A stretch of 46,317 nucleotides of DNA, taken from positions 1-46,317 of IMG/VR virus record IMGVR_UViG_3300021962_000188; one strand, given 5' to 3'. Source of the stretch: a virus. The translations under genes were made by a program, and so were the position numbers. Within the stretch, counting starts at the first letter, position 1; each line of letters begins with the position of its first letter. Below the pieces are notes generated by a model. That model did not search any database and was not told the origin of the DNA. It worked only from the letters and a program-made list of their open reading frames with translations. Shown one piece after another: positions 21,774 through 31,234 of this stretch.

Positions 21774-21779
21774 TACACT
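21751..21779 (+). promoter_or_regulatory. promoter candidate for the ribonucleotide reductase unit
   Basis: TTGACA (21751-21756), 17 bases, TACACT (21774-21779) preceded by TGA, giving an extended -10. It overlaps the end of the DUF3310 gene. The predicted start is near 21786, just before ATG 21792. Confidence 0.45.
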
Positions 21780-21791
21780 TAAAGGTTCCCC

Positions 21792-21947
21792 ATGGCGTTA
21801 ACATTGATTGAGATCAAAGATCGATTAAAGCAGATCGATGAGGTTGATTTACTCGAATTGCTTGAAATATCCTCTGAAGACCTCGTGGAAAGATTTACAG
21901 ATTTAATTGAAGATAATTTTGATAAACTAGAAAGAGAAGTCGAATGA
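21792..21947 (+). CDS. 51-aa acidic protein upstream of ribonucleotide reductase
   Basis: A short frame from ATG 21792 ends in an ATGA overlap with the reductase. The product is an acidic, leucine-rich helix pair (LIEIKDRLKQIDEVDLLELLEIS then SEDLVERFTDLIEDNFDKL). Small acidic helical proteins directly before phage reductases occur often. A regulatory or chaperone-like role is possible but unshown. Confidence 0.6.
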   Translation: MALTLIEIKDRLKQIDEVDLLELLEISSEDLVERFTDLIEDNFDKLEREVE

Positions 21948-23848
21948 CATATAACACACCATTTAGCACTGTAGGATACATTACATATAAACGAACATAC
22001 GCAAGGAGATTAAACGAAGGAGATCCGAAGTCCCGAACAGAAGAATTTACAGATACAGTTGAACGGGTTATTAAAGCTGCTAACGATCAGTTAGGATGTA
22101 ACTTTGATGCAGATGAGCAAGAGCGTCTGCGTAAGTATTTAATGGAATTGAAAGGCACTGTTGCTGGACGATTCTTGTGGCAGATGGGAACTGACACAGT
22201 TGGTCGTTTAGGGCTGGCTAGTTTGCAGAACTGTGCGTTCACCGTTATCGATCAACCTGTCCGTCCTTTCACATGGGCGATGGACTTGCTGATGCTTGGC
22301 TCTGGCGTTGGCTATAATATTCAGAGGCAAAATGTTGATAAACTTCCTCCGGTCAATGCTGACTTTAGTGCTCCTACTCGTGTTACTACCGCTGATGCTG
22401 ATTTTATTGTGCCTGACTCCCGTGAAGGCTGGGTCAAACTTCTCGGCAAGACGCTCAAAGCGGCGTTTCTAGCGGATACTAATCCTACCTTTAGCTATAG
22501 CACAATCCTAGTTCGTGGGCGTGGTGCTCCAATTAAAGGCTTTGGTGGTACTGCATCAGGTCCAGAGGACTTGTGTGATGGCATCGCTAAGATCAGCAAT
22601 ATCCTTGAGAAGCGTAAAGGCAAGAAGTTGCGTCCTATCGACTGCTTAGACATAATGAACATTATCGGTTCTATTGTCGTTGCTGGTAATGTACGCCGTT
22701 CTGCTCAGATTGCCATTGGTGATCCTGACGATGTTGAGTATCTATTAGCCAAGCGTTGGGACATGGGAAACATTCCTTCATGGAGAGCAATGTCGAATAA
22801 CAGCGTTGTCTGTAACGACATCAAAGACCTGCATGAGTACTTCTGGGATGGCTACGAAGGCAAAGGAGAGCCTTATGGACTTATCAATCTGAAACTCTCT
22901 CGTAAGATTGGTCGTTTAGGTGAGACTGACTATCCTGATCCAGATGTCCAAGGATATAATCCCTGTGCAGAACAGTCTTTAGCTGCTTACGAGACTTGCT
23001 GTTTAGCAGAAGTATATCTGCCTAACATCGAGAGCAAAGAACAGTTATTAGATGTTTGCCAATTGCTGTACCGCATCAACAAGCATAGCCTTGCATTGCC
23101 TTGCCATCTCAAAGAGACAGAAGACATTGTTCACAAGAATATGAGAATGGGTATTGGTGTTACAGGTGTGCTACAGGCAACAGAAGAGCAACGTAGCTGG
23201 TTAAATGAGACTTATCGCCGACTTCGTGAGTTTGACTTTAAGTACAGCCACGCACACAACTTCCCTGAGTCTGTAAAGTTAACAACAGTTAAGCCTAGCG
23301 GTACTTTGTCGTTGCTTCCGGGAGTTACTTCAGGATGTCATCCAGCATACTCACAATACATGATTCGTCGTATTCGTATCGCTGCAGATCATGCTTTGGT
23401 GCAAGTATGTCGTGAGCATGGGTATCCAGTAGAATATCAGCGTCACTTCGATGGTTCTGAGGATCACAGCACAATGGTTGTATCATTCCCATTTTGCTAT
23501 CCTGAAGGTACTAAGATTGCTGCTGAGATGACCGCTATCGATCAGTTGGAAGTAGTGAAGTGGCTACAGGCTAACTGGTCAGACAATAGCGTATCCTGCA
23601 CAGTGTACTATCGTAAGGAAGAATTGCCTGAGATTCAGAAGTATTTAGCAAAGAACTACAAGAACAATCACAAGTCCTTGTCATTTCTGCTACATAACGA
23701 ACACGGCTTTCACCAAGCGCCTTTGGAGGAAATTACTAAAGAAGCGTATGATGCTTTGGTAGCTTCGACACAACTAATTACTCATGTTGATGAAGCGTTG
23801 TTTGATGGTGGCGACGAGTGTGCCAGCGGAGCTTGCCCAGTCAAATGA
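21944..23848 (+). CDS. ribonucleotide reductase, class II (adenosylcobalamin-dependent, monomeric RTPR type)
   Basis: Product of 634 aa. NCAF (Cys about 96) and ETCC (Cys about 353) are the active-site dithiol. NPCAEQ (about 340-345) carries the radical Cys and the Glu, with the 11-residue gap to the second Cys found in the Lactobacillus RTPR enzyme. PSGTLSLLPGVTSGCHPAYS is the phosphate-binding loop. CASGACPVK at the C-terminus gives redox Cys626 and Cys631. It converts ribonucleotides to deoxyribonucleotides using B12, so the host must supply cobalamin. It is about 100 aa shorter than bacterial RTPR. It is the last large early gene. Confidence 0.93.
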   Translation: MTYNTPFSTVGYITYKRTYARRLNEGDPKSRTEEFTDTVERVIKAANDQLGCNFDADEQERLRKYLMELKGTVAGRFLWQMGTDTVGRLGLASLQNCAFTVIDQPVRPFTWAMDLLMLGSGVGYNIQRQNVDKLPPVNADFSAPTRVTTADADFIVPDSREGWVKLLGKTLKAAFLADTNPTFSYSTILVRGRGAPIKGFGGTASGPEDLCDGIAKISNILEKRKGKKLRPIDCLDIMNIIGSIVVAGNVRRSAQIAIGDPDDVEYLLAKRWDMGNIPSWRAMSNNSVVCNDIKDLHEYFWDGYEGKGEPYGLINLKLSRKIGRLGETDYPDPDVQGYNPCAEQSLAAYETCCLAEVYLPNIESKEQLLDVCQLLYRINKHSLALPCHLKETEDIVHKNMRMGIGVTGVLQATEEQRSWLNETYRRLREFDFKYSHAHNFPESVKLTTVKPSGTLSLLPGVTSGCHPAYSQYMIRRIRIAADHALVQVCREHGYPVEYQRHFDGSEDHSTMVVSFPFCYPEGTKIAAEMTAIDQLEVVKWLQANWSDNSVSCTVYYRKEELPEIQKYLAKNYKNNHKSLSFLLHNEHGFHQAPLEEITKEAYDALVASTQLITHVDEALFDGGDECASGACPVK

Positions 23849-23973
23849 TAATAAACTTATATTTTATTACTGGGTTCAGCATAGGATTTGAGTATGTTCC
23901 TGACTTTGATGAAGAATCCCATCTCGCTATCGATTTGGGAATCATCAGAATCATGTTCAGTAGACCTCACTGA
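23845..23973 (+). CDS. 42-aa protein after ribonucleotide reductase
   Basis: ATGA overlap with the reductase stop. The product is MIINLYFITGFSIGFEYVPD then FDEESHLAIDLGIIRIMFSRPH. The pattern 'G-E------H-IDLGIIRI' is one I associate with short phage proteins of unknown role that follow nucleotide-metabolism genes. The precise overlap supports coding over the alternative frame at 23888..24082, which runs through the terminator. Confidence 0.6.
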   Translation: MIINLYFITGFSIGFEYVPDFDEESHLAIDLGIIRIMFSRPH

Positions 23974-24019
23974 CGCTGCTGGTTCACCTAATACCCAAAA
24001 GTACATATTTATTCCTTTT

Positions 24020-24045
24020 AGCCCCGCTTCGGCGGGGTTCTTTTT
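24020..24045 (+). terminator. Rho-independent terminator ending the early plus-strand genes
   Basis: Stem AGCCCCGC/GCGGGGTT with a TTCG tetraloop, followed by C and five T. It lies where plus and minus transcription converge, next to the endolysin stop. On the minus strand no T-run follows, so it acts for the plus strand. Confidence 0.9.
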
Positions 24046-24478
24046 AACTAAAATTCCTAGTACCAGCTTTGTCAATAATTAGGGCTTGTTTACGAGGCTT
24101 ATCAGAAGCACCGTTAGGAACGCTTATATGCGTCCAAGAGCCGAATTCTTCGATGATTTGGTCAAAGGGTATATCCGAAGCTAAACACGCCTCTACGACC
24201 TGTTTAGGGGTCATGCCGGGGACTCTTATATCAGCAGCACAACCTATCCTATGTTGGCTAGTGTCCTTGCTACCGACAGAGTCATTGACTGGTTTAGAGC
24301 GAAAGCCAGAATTAATCATGATTGGCTTGTTTAGGAGACTTCTAACCTGCTCAAGCAAGGCTGCCAATCGAGTTAGATTAGCAACCTCACTGGCGTTAGG
24401 GGTATTATCTAGGTTCTTACGCTCTGCTACTTCAGAGTGAGTTAGTTCTTCTAGGGTGAAATTAGGGCTTAGGTTCAT
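24044..24478 (-). CDS. endolysin, M15-family peptidase (D-Ala-D-Ala carboxypeptidase type)
   Basis: Product of 144 aa. The M15 zinc motif is visible: NSGFRSKPVN (56-65), SQHRIGCAADI (74-84, ligands His76 and Asp83) and WTHIS (His117). The N-terminus (NFTLEELTHSEVAERKNLDN) is typical of phage M15_3 enzymes. It cleaves peptide cross-links in peptidoglycan for lysis. It has no signal peptide, so it depends on the holin encoded just upstream, with which it overlaps by 17 bases. Confidence 0.92.
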   Translation of the reverse strand: MNLSPNFTLEELTHSEVAERKNLDNTPNASEVANLTRLAALLEQVRSLLNKPIMINSGFRSKPVNDSVGSKDTSQHRIGCAADIRVPGMTPKQVVEACLASDIPFDQIIEEFGSWTHISVPNGASDKPRKQALIIDKAGTRNFS

Positions 24479-24875
24479 CTTTATCCTTCTTCATTTCCAT
24501 AATCTTTTCTAAGGTACGACCACCGAAATATGCACTCATAATAAGCATACCCCATTGACCTAACAGATTGACATATGATTCCTTGGCATCATAGCCAAAG
24601 GCAGACATCATTGCAAAGAGGAAGTAACCAGCAAAGATAGCTACTAATGACATAGGTCGTATGTTCTTAGACAACCAAGAATCACTAGCAAGGTCAGCCT
24701 TCCAGCGATCAGAGATATTATTCTGTTCGTTCATGTCAGCCTGTAGTTCAGCTAATTTGCCTTCTTGTTGCATCTTAAGAAGTTCCTGCTGAGCCTTTGC
24801 CTTAGCTTCTGGATCAGGGATAAACTTATCTAGGACTTTCATCCCAACATCAAATAGTGCCATTAATGGTAACAT
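24462..24875 (-). CDS. holin of the 3TM/GTA-like family
   Basis: Product of 137 aa. A helical, charged N-terminal half (DPEAKAKAQQELLKMQQEGKLAELQADMNEQN), then SWLSKNIRPMSLVAIFAGYFLFAMMSAFGY and a second hydrophobic segment (LLGQWGMLIMSAYFGGRTL). The phrase 'R-WKADLASDSWLSKNIRPMSL' is characteristic of holins of the 3TM superfamily. It forms lesions in the inner membrane that release the endolysin. It overlaps both neighbours by a few bases. Confidence 0.85.
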   Translation of the reverse strand: MLPLMALFDVGMKVLDKFIPDPEAKAKAQQELLKMQQEGKLAELQADMNEQNNISDRWKADLASDSWLSKNIRPMSLVAIFAGYFLFAMMSAFGYDAKESYVNLLGQWGMLIMSAYFGGRTLEKIMEMKKDKDEPKP

Positions 24876-25327
24876 TATTGTTTAACTCCCCAAGTTAGAT
24901 ACCAAGCAATGACCGCAGCCACTGCATAGCACATGAACATTGCTCTACGAACCTTTGCCAAATCTTGTTTAAACTCTCTAGTAAGTTCATTATCCTGTTT
25001 CTCTATCTTTTGTTTAATGGATTCAATTTCACTCCAGCGTTTAGCTCCATGCTTTCTAATGAAATCAGCTTTGACTTTAGCTTCCTCGATTCGGCTGGTT
25101 TCTTGGCGTTGCCATTCCATCATTGCTCTCTTGAAGTACTGCTCTTTAAAGACCTGTGCTTCTCGTATCTGTCTTTTACGCTCTAGGTCTTTCTGCTGTG
25201 CTACTGCTGCTGCGTCCTTCTGTACATCGACAATACTCTTAGTGATGGACTTACTAGCCTCACGGCTGGCATCCATGCTACCTGTTACGGATTTTGCTCC
25301 TTCGATAAAACCAAATTGGTCGGACAT
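24875..25327 (-). CDS. coiled-coil protein with C-terminal membrane anchor, lysis cassette
   Basis: Product of 150 aa. Residues about 30-125 are one long charged coiled coil (KDLERKRQIREAQVFKEQYFKRAMMEWQRQE ... EIESIKQKIEKQDNELTREF). Residues about 128-147 form a single membrane helix (AMFMCYAVAAVIAWYLTW). It lies directly upstream of the holin. It may be a spanin-like or tail-anchored virion protein; an i-spanin normally has its anchor at the N-terminus, which argues against that name. Confidence 0.6.
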   Translation of the reverse strand: MSDQFGFIEGAKSVTGSMDASREASKSITKSIVDVQKDAAAVAQQKDLERKRQIREAQVFKEQYFKRAMMEWQRQETSRIEEAKVKADFIRKHGAKRWSEIESIKQKIEKQDNELTREFKQDLAKVRRAMFMCYAVAAVIAWYLTWGVKQ

Positions 25328-25338
25328 GGAATCATATT

Positions 25339-28032
25339 CTATTGTTGTTCAAAATCACCAAATTCTACGATAGGCTCAGATGGAGCTGCTGCAGGCTCTG
25401 TAGCTTGAATCGTTGCTTCTTTAGCTCCGCCATATCCATATCTAGGAATAATTGAAAATAGACTGTCTTGGAACTTTTTGAAACTTGCAGGATTATTAAT
25501 CTTAAAGTCTAAAGTTCTAGCTGTATTTTGTAGTTTCTTTAGTCCTTGAGGATCTAATAGTAAATCAGAAATAGCCTTATCTGTTTCTGTTTTTAACTGT
25601 GCAGTATTAATACGAGTTGCTATACGCACAACTTTTTGAGGTAAACTTGCAATACGATCACGGAATGTAGAAGTAGCAAAAGGAATATCTAATCCCGGAA
25701 CATACTTAGCTAACGCATCCAATTCAGTTCTTGTAATAACAGCACTTAAATCATCCACATTAGCGGTGTTCACAGCATCGGATAACTTAACTAAGTCTTT
25801 AACAGCGGACTGATATCCTTTACCAAACATCTGATTAATTACTTTAGCATTTTTTGGATCAGACAAGAACTTTAATCCGCCACCGGGAAGCTCACGAGCT
25901 TTATTTACAATCTCTGCACGAATAGCATTTCTTACTGCTGTCGAAGTTGCTGGACCTAGATCTTTTAAATCATTTGTAATTTTATCGTAAAAGTTAGGAT
26001 CACGAAATAAACTATCTGTTATTTCAGTATAATTAGGAACAGCTACGCCTTTAGAATCTTTAACACTTAATACAAAGTTATCAGCTACACGCTTTTCTGA
26101 TACTTTAACAGCGTCATCGATATTAGCTCTAGCAATTTTTAAAGCACTATCATCCAGCACAGATTGCTTTAATAGTGCCTTCATATCCGGCAACTGATCT
26201 AGTACAGCTTCTTTTTGACGAATATAGTTCTGTAATGCTTTACGATTTAAAACATCATTCTTAATTACTTTGCTATAAACATCAGCAATAACAGCATTAT
26301 TAGCAATAGGAATACCTTGATCGCCTACAGCACCTAAAAACTGGTTTAAAGAAGAACTGTTCTTGATAATTACAGGAGCAACCTGTTCAGCATAACGCTT
26401 AGAATCAATATCTTTAATCCCTTGAGCAGAGAAAGGAATACCTACTTTCTCGTAGAATACTCGGTCTACATCCGCTAATCGCTGGCTGTAGTCTCCGGGA
26501 ATGCTTTTACGAGCATCATTAACAAAGTTTTCTAGCTGATTAATACGACGAGATTCATCTAGCGTTAGTCTCTCACGCTGGAATTCGTTAATGGCTCTCT
26601 TTAGGGAATCTACATTCTCAAAAGATAATGGTTTAAATACATCTTTAGTAACTTCTTCGCCTAAGTCATTAAGTGATTTTTCCTGAGTTGGAGATAGTCT
26701 AGATAGAATCTGACGATCAATTGGCGTATTACGACCAAAGATATCACGAAGATTATTAGCTTCTACAAATCTATAAATACTAGCTACTTGATCGCTAGGC
26801 AATTCAGCTTTAGCAGCAGTGGCATCATCAATAATTTTTTGATAAGTAGGACTAATCTCGGCTGCGGCTGTCTTACGACGAACTTCAACTAGATTCTCAA
26901 TTGCTTTACCAATCTCTGTTTGTTTTTCTGTTGGAACAAACTTGTTACTTAAATTTTCAATTTGATCATCGATAGCTTGGCGACGAGCATATAAAGGTTT
27001 GATATTAATGCCTTCAGCACCTGTTACGGGTACATAGCGTTCTCCGAATAGCAGATTAGATCTTTTATCAATAGCACCAGCAAGATTCTCTAGTTCAGTA
27101 TTGACACGCTGACGGAAAGCTGGATTCTCTTTAGCAAGACGCTGAACTTGGTTACGAACAGCAGGATTGTCAGCCATTGCAACCATTAAAGGAACATCTT
27201 CTTTATTGATAATGTTACTGATACGATTAAAATCAGTTACAATATCGTCTAGCTTTGTGCCGGATTGTTGCTGTGCAATATTCTCTAACAGACGCTTTGC
27301 TGCACCAGAAGCATAGGCTTCGTTGGCTGCGGCTGGGTCAGTTTTAACAAACTTATATTTGTCATACAGTTGCTTTATAACATTACTTCCACCGCTAATA
27401 GTTTGTTCAATAACTGCAGCAGAAGGAATACCAGCAACAGCAGCCCCGAAAGAACCTATAGCTCTTCCCGTTCCTGTCGTTTCGCCAGTGACTGCTTTTT
27501 CTACCTTTTCTCCGACAATACCGCCAGTTTCTGCGGTGGCGCCTAGACCAAATAAACTAGTAACACGACCAGTAACGGCAGCAGCAGTATCCAATAAAGG
27601 ACGACCAGCTTTAACGATACCACCACCAACATAACCAATTGGATCGGAAAGCATCCGAGCACCGCCACCAGTGATTTCAGCTAAAGTGCTTGGTGGTTTA
27701 ACTCCTGTTTCTGCGCCAGTTATATTTGCTGCAGTCTTTTGTAGACGCTGTACATTACGGCTAAAGCGTTCTCCAATACCACCTTGTTCGCCTTTACCTG
27801 TAACTAAGCCTTTTACTGGCTCAATTAAGAAAGTATCAAGGATAGCTTCTCCTAATACAGCCGTATCAGTTAAACCTAGTTTAGCTTGATTAGCAATGTA
27901 ATCAAAAGTACTGACAGCTTTAGCTGCTTGTACATCTTCGTTTGCTTTTGTATACTCTGACCAAGGACCTACAGAAGGAGCTGGTTCAGCAGTTACAGAA
28001 GAAGACTTATATTGTTCCCAAGGACCTGCCAT
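25339..28032 (-). CDS. large internal virion / DNA-ejection protein (897 aa)
   Basis: It begins with two copies of a short motif (MAGPWEQYKSSS, VGPWSEYTKAN), then Gly/Ala-rich amphipathic segments (about 100-215: GYVGGGIVKAGRP, SFGAAVAGIPSAAV) suited to membrane insertion. A long helical body with many charged residues runs to the end, near PRYGYGGAKEA. The GPW-x-x-Y opening is common in large ejection proteins of podophages. I see no lytic transglycosylase Glu motif. Placed after 374-aa and 346-aa proteins, it matches the three-protein ejectosome layout (T7 gp14-gp15-gp16). Confidence 0.75.
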   Translation of the reverse strand: MAGPWEQYKSSSVTAEPAPSVGPWSEYTKANEDVQAAKAVSTFDYIANQAKLGLTDTAVLGEAILDTFLIEPVKGLVTGKGEQGGIGERFSRNVQRLQKTAANITGAETGVKPPSTLAEITGGGARMLSDPIGYVGGGIVKAGRPLLDTAAAVTGRVTSLFGLGATAETGGIVGEKVEKAVTGETTGTGRAIGSFGAAVAGIPSAAVIEQTISGGSNVIKQLYDKYKFVKTDPAAANEAYASGAAKRLLENIAQQQSGTKLDDIVTDFNRISNIINKEDVPLMVAMADNPAVRNQVQRLAKENPAFRQRVNTELENLAGAIDKRSNLLFGERYVPVTGAEGINIKPLYARRQAIDDQIENLSNKFVPTEKQTEIGKAIENLVEVRRKTAAAEISPTYQKIIDDATAAKAELPSDQVASIYRFVEANNLRDIFGRNTPIDRQILSRLSPTQEKSLNDLGEEVTKDVFKPLSFENVDSLKRAINEFQRERLTLDESRRINQLENFVNDARKSIPGDYSQRLADVDRVFYEKVGIPFSAQGIKDIDSKRYAEQVAPVIIKNSSSLNQFLGAVGDQGIPIANNAVIADVYSKVIKNDVLNRKALQNYIRQKEAVLDQLPDMKALLKQSVLDDSALKIARANIDDAVKVSEKRVADNFVLSVKDSKGVAVPNYTEITDSLFRDPNFYDKITNDLKDLGPATSTAVRNAIRAEIVNKARELPGGGLKFLSDPKNAKVINQMFGKGYQSAVKDLVKLSDAVNTANVDDLSAVITRTELDALAKYVPGLDIPFATSTFRDRIASLPQKVVRIATRINTAQLKTETDKAISDLLLDPQGLKKLQNTARTLDFKINNPASFKKFQDSLFSIIPRYGYGGAKEATIQATEPAAAPSEPIVEFGDFEQQ

Positions 28033-28041
28033 GTTATTCCT

Positions 28042-29166
28042 TTATTGTGCTGTAGGTGTAACTAACTTCCAATTTTCTTGCTTTGAAGGATCTCCGCCGG
28101 AGAATGAATATCCATTTACAACAGTTCCTACTGCAGGAGCTACTCTGCCTTGGGCTTTTTGTCCTGATGTTTGGTACGCTGGAGGAATTAAATCACCTAC
28201 AATTTTAGGATCAAACTGAGAATTTAACAATACTCGTTCAGCTTGATTACGTCCTGAATTATATTGTCCTGCATAATATGTTTCAATAGCTTTTACGCCT
28301 TTAAGTAAATCATTAAGTTTTACATTAGTAGGTTTACCCTCAAGGAACATATTTAAACCTTCAATAATATTTCCAGCAAAGCCGCTAGAGCCAAGAATAT
28401 TACGAACTTCGTTCTGACCAATTTGATTGTCGCCAGCAAGTTTTACAAGTTCACGAAGAACTTGAGGATTAGCCGTAGTATTTCCTGCTAATACTTCATT
28501 TACATATATACCAATACGCTTGACAGTATCAAGACGAGCTTTAGGAGCATCGGTAAAGTCTTTAACAATATCTCTACCAGTACGAAGATCTGTAACTTTA
28601 GCTGTTCCGGGCATAACAGGAGCACCAGCAGCAGAAACTTTAGCTTTTTGTTCAGTTTTCCATTTAGCAAAGTCATCAGCAGCCTGTGCACGACCTTCTA
28701 CTGTGTCTGGATACTTAGATAATAAGTTATTATAATAAGCCTGTTCTGCTTGATTCTCTGGAGTACCTACTTTTTCTCTGAGTTTAGCCTGAGCATTAGC
28801 AATTAACTCAGTCTGTTTTAATCCAGTTGTGATAATCTCATCAGAACGCTTAACAGCCTGTTGAGCAACATCTGGAGCAAACGGAGCAACTGCTTGAGCA
28901 AACTGACGTAATCCATCAGCACTGGTCATATCAAACTGTGAGGTTAACTCACGAACCTTAGTAGCACGATTAAGCTGCTCATCTCCGCCAAGAAGCTGAT
29001 TAGCTGCACGACCTAATCCAGCACTACCTTGGTAGATTGACAGATTAGCTCGTTGTAGCGGATCTAATTGAGCAAACTTAAATGCGTTAGCAAAGTCAGT
29101 GGCAGCTCGTTGCTGTTGCAACGCTGCTGGGTCTACTCCGAATAAATTACTTACAATATCAGCCAT
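28042..29166 (-). CDS. internal virion / ejection protein (374 aa)
   Basis: The N-terminus MADIVSNLFGVDPAALQQQRAATDFANAF is helical and Gln/Ala-rich. Residues 60-170 are long helices. The C-terminus (GRVAPAVGTVVNGYSFSGGDP ... NWKLVTP) is a small module often found at the end of phage structural proteins. No membrane helix. Size and position suggest the second protein of an ejectosome set, between the 346-aa and 897-aa genes. Confidence 0.65.
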   Translation of the reverse strand: MADIVSNLFGVDPAALQQQRAATDFANAFKFAQLDPLQRANLSIYQGSAGLGRAANQLLGGDEQLNRATKVRELTSQFDMTSADGLRQFAQAVAPFAPDVAQQAVKRSDEIITTGLKQTELIANAQAKLREKVGTPENQAEQAYYNNLLSKYPDTVEGRAQAADDFAKWKTEQKAKVSAAGAPVMPGTAKVTDLRTGRDIVKDFTDAPKARLDTVKRIGIYVNEVLAGNTTANPQVLRELVKLAGDNQIGQNEVRNILGSSGFAGNIIEGLNMFLEGKPTNVKLNDLLKGVKAIETYYAGQYNSGRNQAERVLLNSQFDPKIVGDLIPPAYQTSGQKAQGRVAPAVGTVVNGYSFSGGDPSKQENWKLVTPTAQ

Positions 29167-29181
29167 GATTATTCCTGTTAA

Positions 29182-30222
29182 TTAAAATGCAGAAGAGCCG
29201 TAATAACCGCCTTGATAGCTACCGAAACCGGGATTGGTTGGAGCATAGGGAGCTGCCGAATAACCACCTCCACCACCGCCAAAGAGACTACCAAAGCCTC
29301 CACCGCCACTCATTGCACTACCTAAACCACTAAAGGCTGTTCCTAATGGGCTGTAACCTTGATACTTAGAATAAGCATCTGCAGCAGCAGCTTGTGGTCT
29401 TAAATATAATTCACCTGCTCTTGCGCCAGCCCCTGCTTGTGCATTAGCTAGATCAATACTCATCTGATATGGGTTCTGTCCTAATGATTCAATATTCTTA
29501 GCCAAGTTAAGCTGTGTCTCAATCGGTAAGAACGAACCACTAAACAACGATGGAATACCTGAAGCAAGTTTACCGCCAGCACCATACAGTTCTCCACCAA
29601 ACCGAATACGATTCATGGCTTCTGTATCTGCTTCTGCAGCTAATTGTTTATCTTGTTGGAAGATAGAATTGTAGTATGCTTGTAATGCGGGATTTGCTGG
29701 CGCTCCGCCTGTCCCTGTCTGGACACCTAGACCACCACGACCAGTAGCAAAGTTACGGGCATTGATTCTGCCGAACTCAGCAGCACGGCTAGGTTCTAAT
29801 AATCCTCGTCTATCTGATATATATTTAGCTGCCACATCTTGCGGAGTTGCACCTAAATAGCTACCACCTAAGTTAAATAGCGATGTTGCACCGCCGTAAA
29901 TAGGTTCTGTTAGTTGTTGTAAACGAGTAGGATCGTATCCAGTAGCTCCTGTCGTAAAGCGATTACGCAGAGCTTCTAGTTCTGGATTTAATGTATAACC
30001 AGCCTCAGTTACTTGACCAAGATCGTTTACTTGAAAGTTAGAACTTCCAAAACCAGTTCTCAGTCCAATAGGACGAAACTGTGCCATTTCGGAAGAACGA
30101 ATTCCTGCAGCACGAAGCGTTTCCGCCTGTCCTTTGGCAGCATCTGCTCCCTTGCTTCCTGAAATTAATCCGCCGATGGTTCCTAAAACGGGACCTGCGA
30201 TTGCACTAACAAAGCTACCCAT
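29182..30222 (-). CDS. internal virion / ejection protein with glycine-rich C-terminus (346 aa)
   Basis: It opens MGSFVSAIAGPVLGTIGGLISGSKGADAAKG, a hydrophobic Gly-rich segment able to enter membranes and typical of the first ejection protein. The central region is helical. The last 50 residues are Gly/Tyr/Ser-rich (GGGGFGSLFGGGGGGYSAAPYAP). Its ATG overlaps the stop of the gene at 30222. The set 29182-28042-25339 resembles the three-component ejectosome of short-tailed phages. Confidence 0.7.
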   Translation of the reverse strand: MGSFVSAIAGPVLGTIGGLISGSKGADAAKGQAETLRAAGIRSSEMAQFRPIGLRTGFGSSNFQVNDLGQVTEAGYTLNPELEALRNRFTTGATGYDPTRLQQLTEPIYGGATSLFNLGGSYLGATPQDVAAKYISDRRGLLEPSRAAEFGRINARNFATGRGGLGVQTGTGGAPANPALQAYYNSIFQQDKQLAAEADTEAMNRIRFGGELYGAGGKLASGIPSLFSGSFLPIETQLNLAKNIESLGQNPYQMSIDLANAQAGAGARAGELYLRPQAAAADAYSKYQGYSPLGTAFSGLGSAMSGGGGFGSLFGGGGGGYSAAPYAPTNPGFGSYQGGYYGSSAF

Positions 30223-30509
30223 TATTTACTCCTACTGTAGATGTCATACATTTGTTTATCATTACCTAAAAAGGGTTGTTCATATTTAAAACCAATTACT
30301 TTTGTAAATTTAGTTAGTTTCTTGTCTCGTTTATTAATCATTGCCAGTAAAGGACTGTTAACCAAATACTGTAGTATATTTAAGTCTTCTAAATACTTTG
30401 TCTTTACTTCGTTTGTCCATCTATGCACATCTGTATGAAACCACAACATTCCTTCAAAGAACTCTAAGTACATTGTGTAGTCGTCTCTTAAGACTACAGG
30501 TACTTTCAT
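30222..30509 (-). CDS. hypothetical protein (95 aa)
   Basis: Product rich in aromatic and charged residues (MKVPVVLRDDYTMYLEFFEGMLWFHTDVHRW then TNEVKTKYLEDLNILQYL). The segment FEGMLWFHTDVHRW-----K-----L resembles small N-acetyltransferase-like proteins that accompany phage tail and ejection genes, but no acetyl-CoA loop is seen. It lies between the collar-type fibre protein and the first ejection protein, overlapping the latter by one base. Confidence 0.55.
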   Translation of the reverse strand: MKVPVVLRDDYTMYLEFFEGMLWFHTDVHRWTNEVKTKYLEDLNILQYLVNSPLLAMINKRDKKLTKFTKVIGFKYEQPFLGNDKQMYDIYSRSK

Positions 30510-30511
30510 AT

Positions 30512-31225
30512 CTACGTTTTCATTATGAAGGCGAGGGCGTAGTATGGAGGCAAGTTCTGATTTGTACCGCTAGAACCCTCTGTACTAATCGATGTACTTG
30601 CAGTGATGTTTGCTGTGCTTGAGTTTGTACTTGCACCAGTAACACCGACAGAAGCACCACCAGTGCCAGTCCAGTTAAAGTAAGGGTTAGTACGGGTATT
30701 AACTTCACCATCTTTAATGGTATGTGAGTGACCTGAATCAGTTGCTGTTGTTGTTGCAGTATGAGTATGGCTTACGTTAATAGCATCTTTAGTACCGCCA
30801 GTCTGCGTATTAGAACCAGTTACTGTTGTATAAGCTACACCAGCAGTATCGCTATGTGCGCCGATAATAAAACGATTACGGAGATCAGGAGTGCTGTTAG
30901 AACCATTACATAATACCCATCCTGTAGGAATCGTAGCGATTGTTCCAGACCACATCATAATCATTCCTGATGTAAACGCTGCAGACAAAGCAGTCTGTAC
31001 AAACGCAGTAGTAGCTAATTGTGTTGTATTTGTAGCAGCAGACGCTGTTGGTGCTGTAGGAGTACCAGTTAAAGCAGGACTGTTAATGTCAGCTTTAGAA
31101 GAAATAGCTGAAGCAATAGCAGTAAACTCAGTGTCAATCTCTGCGCCTTTAACAATCTTTCCTGAGTTACCAGTTGGTAATCCGTCTTTAGCTGTAAAAT
31201 TAGTTGCTTTTGTGTAATTTGCCAT
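30512..31225 (-). CDS. tail-collar domain fibre protein
   Basis: Product of 237 aa. The N-terminal 90 residues (MANYTKATNFTAKDGLPTGN ... EIDTEFTAIASAISSKADI) form an attachment segment with a SPALTGTPTAPTA linker. Residues about 95-145 are the tail-collar domain (MIMMWSGTIATIPTGWVLCNGSN, TPDLRNRFIIGA). His-rich HTHTA/GHSHTI repeats follow, known in fibres that bind metal in the trimer, and the end LPPYYALAFIMKT is the usual collar terminus. Host-contact fibre or tip. Confidence 0.85.
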   Translation of the reverse strand: MANYTKATNFTAKDGLPTGNSGKIVKGAEIDTEFTAIASAISSKADINSPALTGTPTAPTASAATNTTQLATTAFVQTALSAAFTSGMIMMWSGTIATIPTGWVLCNGSNSTPDLRNRFIIGAHSDTAGVAYTTVTGSNTQTGGTKDAINVSHTHTATTTATDSGHSHTIKDGEVNTRTNPYFNWTGTGGASVGVTGASTNSSTANITASTSISTEGSSGTNQNLPPYYALAFIMKT

Positions 31226-31234
31226 GTTATGTCC

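Noticed and set aside
23888-24082. Plus-strand frame of 64 aa after the reductase
   Set aside because: Runs through the terminator hairpin into the endolysin; the 42-aa frame at 23845..23973 with an ATGA overlap is better.
25339-28032. Lytic transglycosylase domain in the 897-aa ejection protein
   Set aside because: T7 gp16 has one, but I could not find the catalytic Glu context here.
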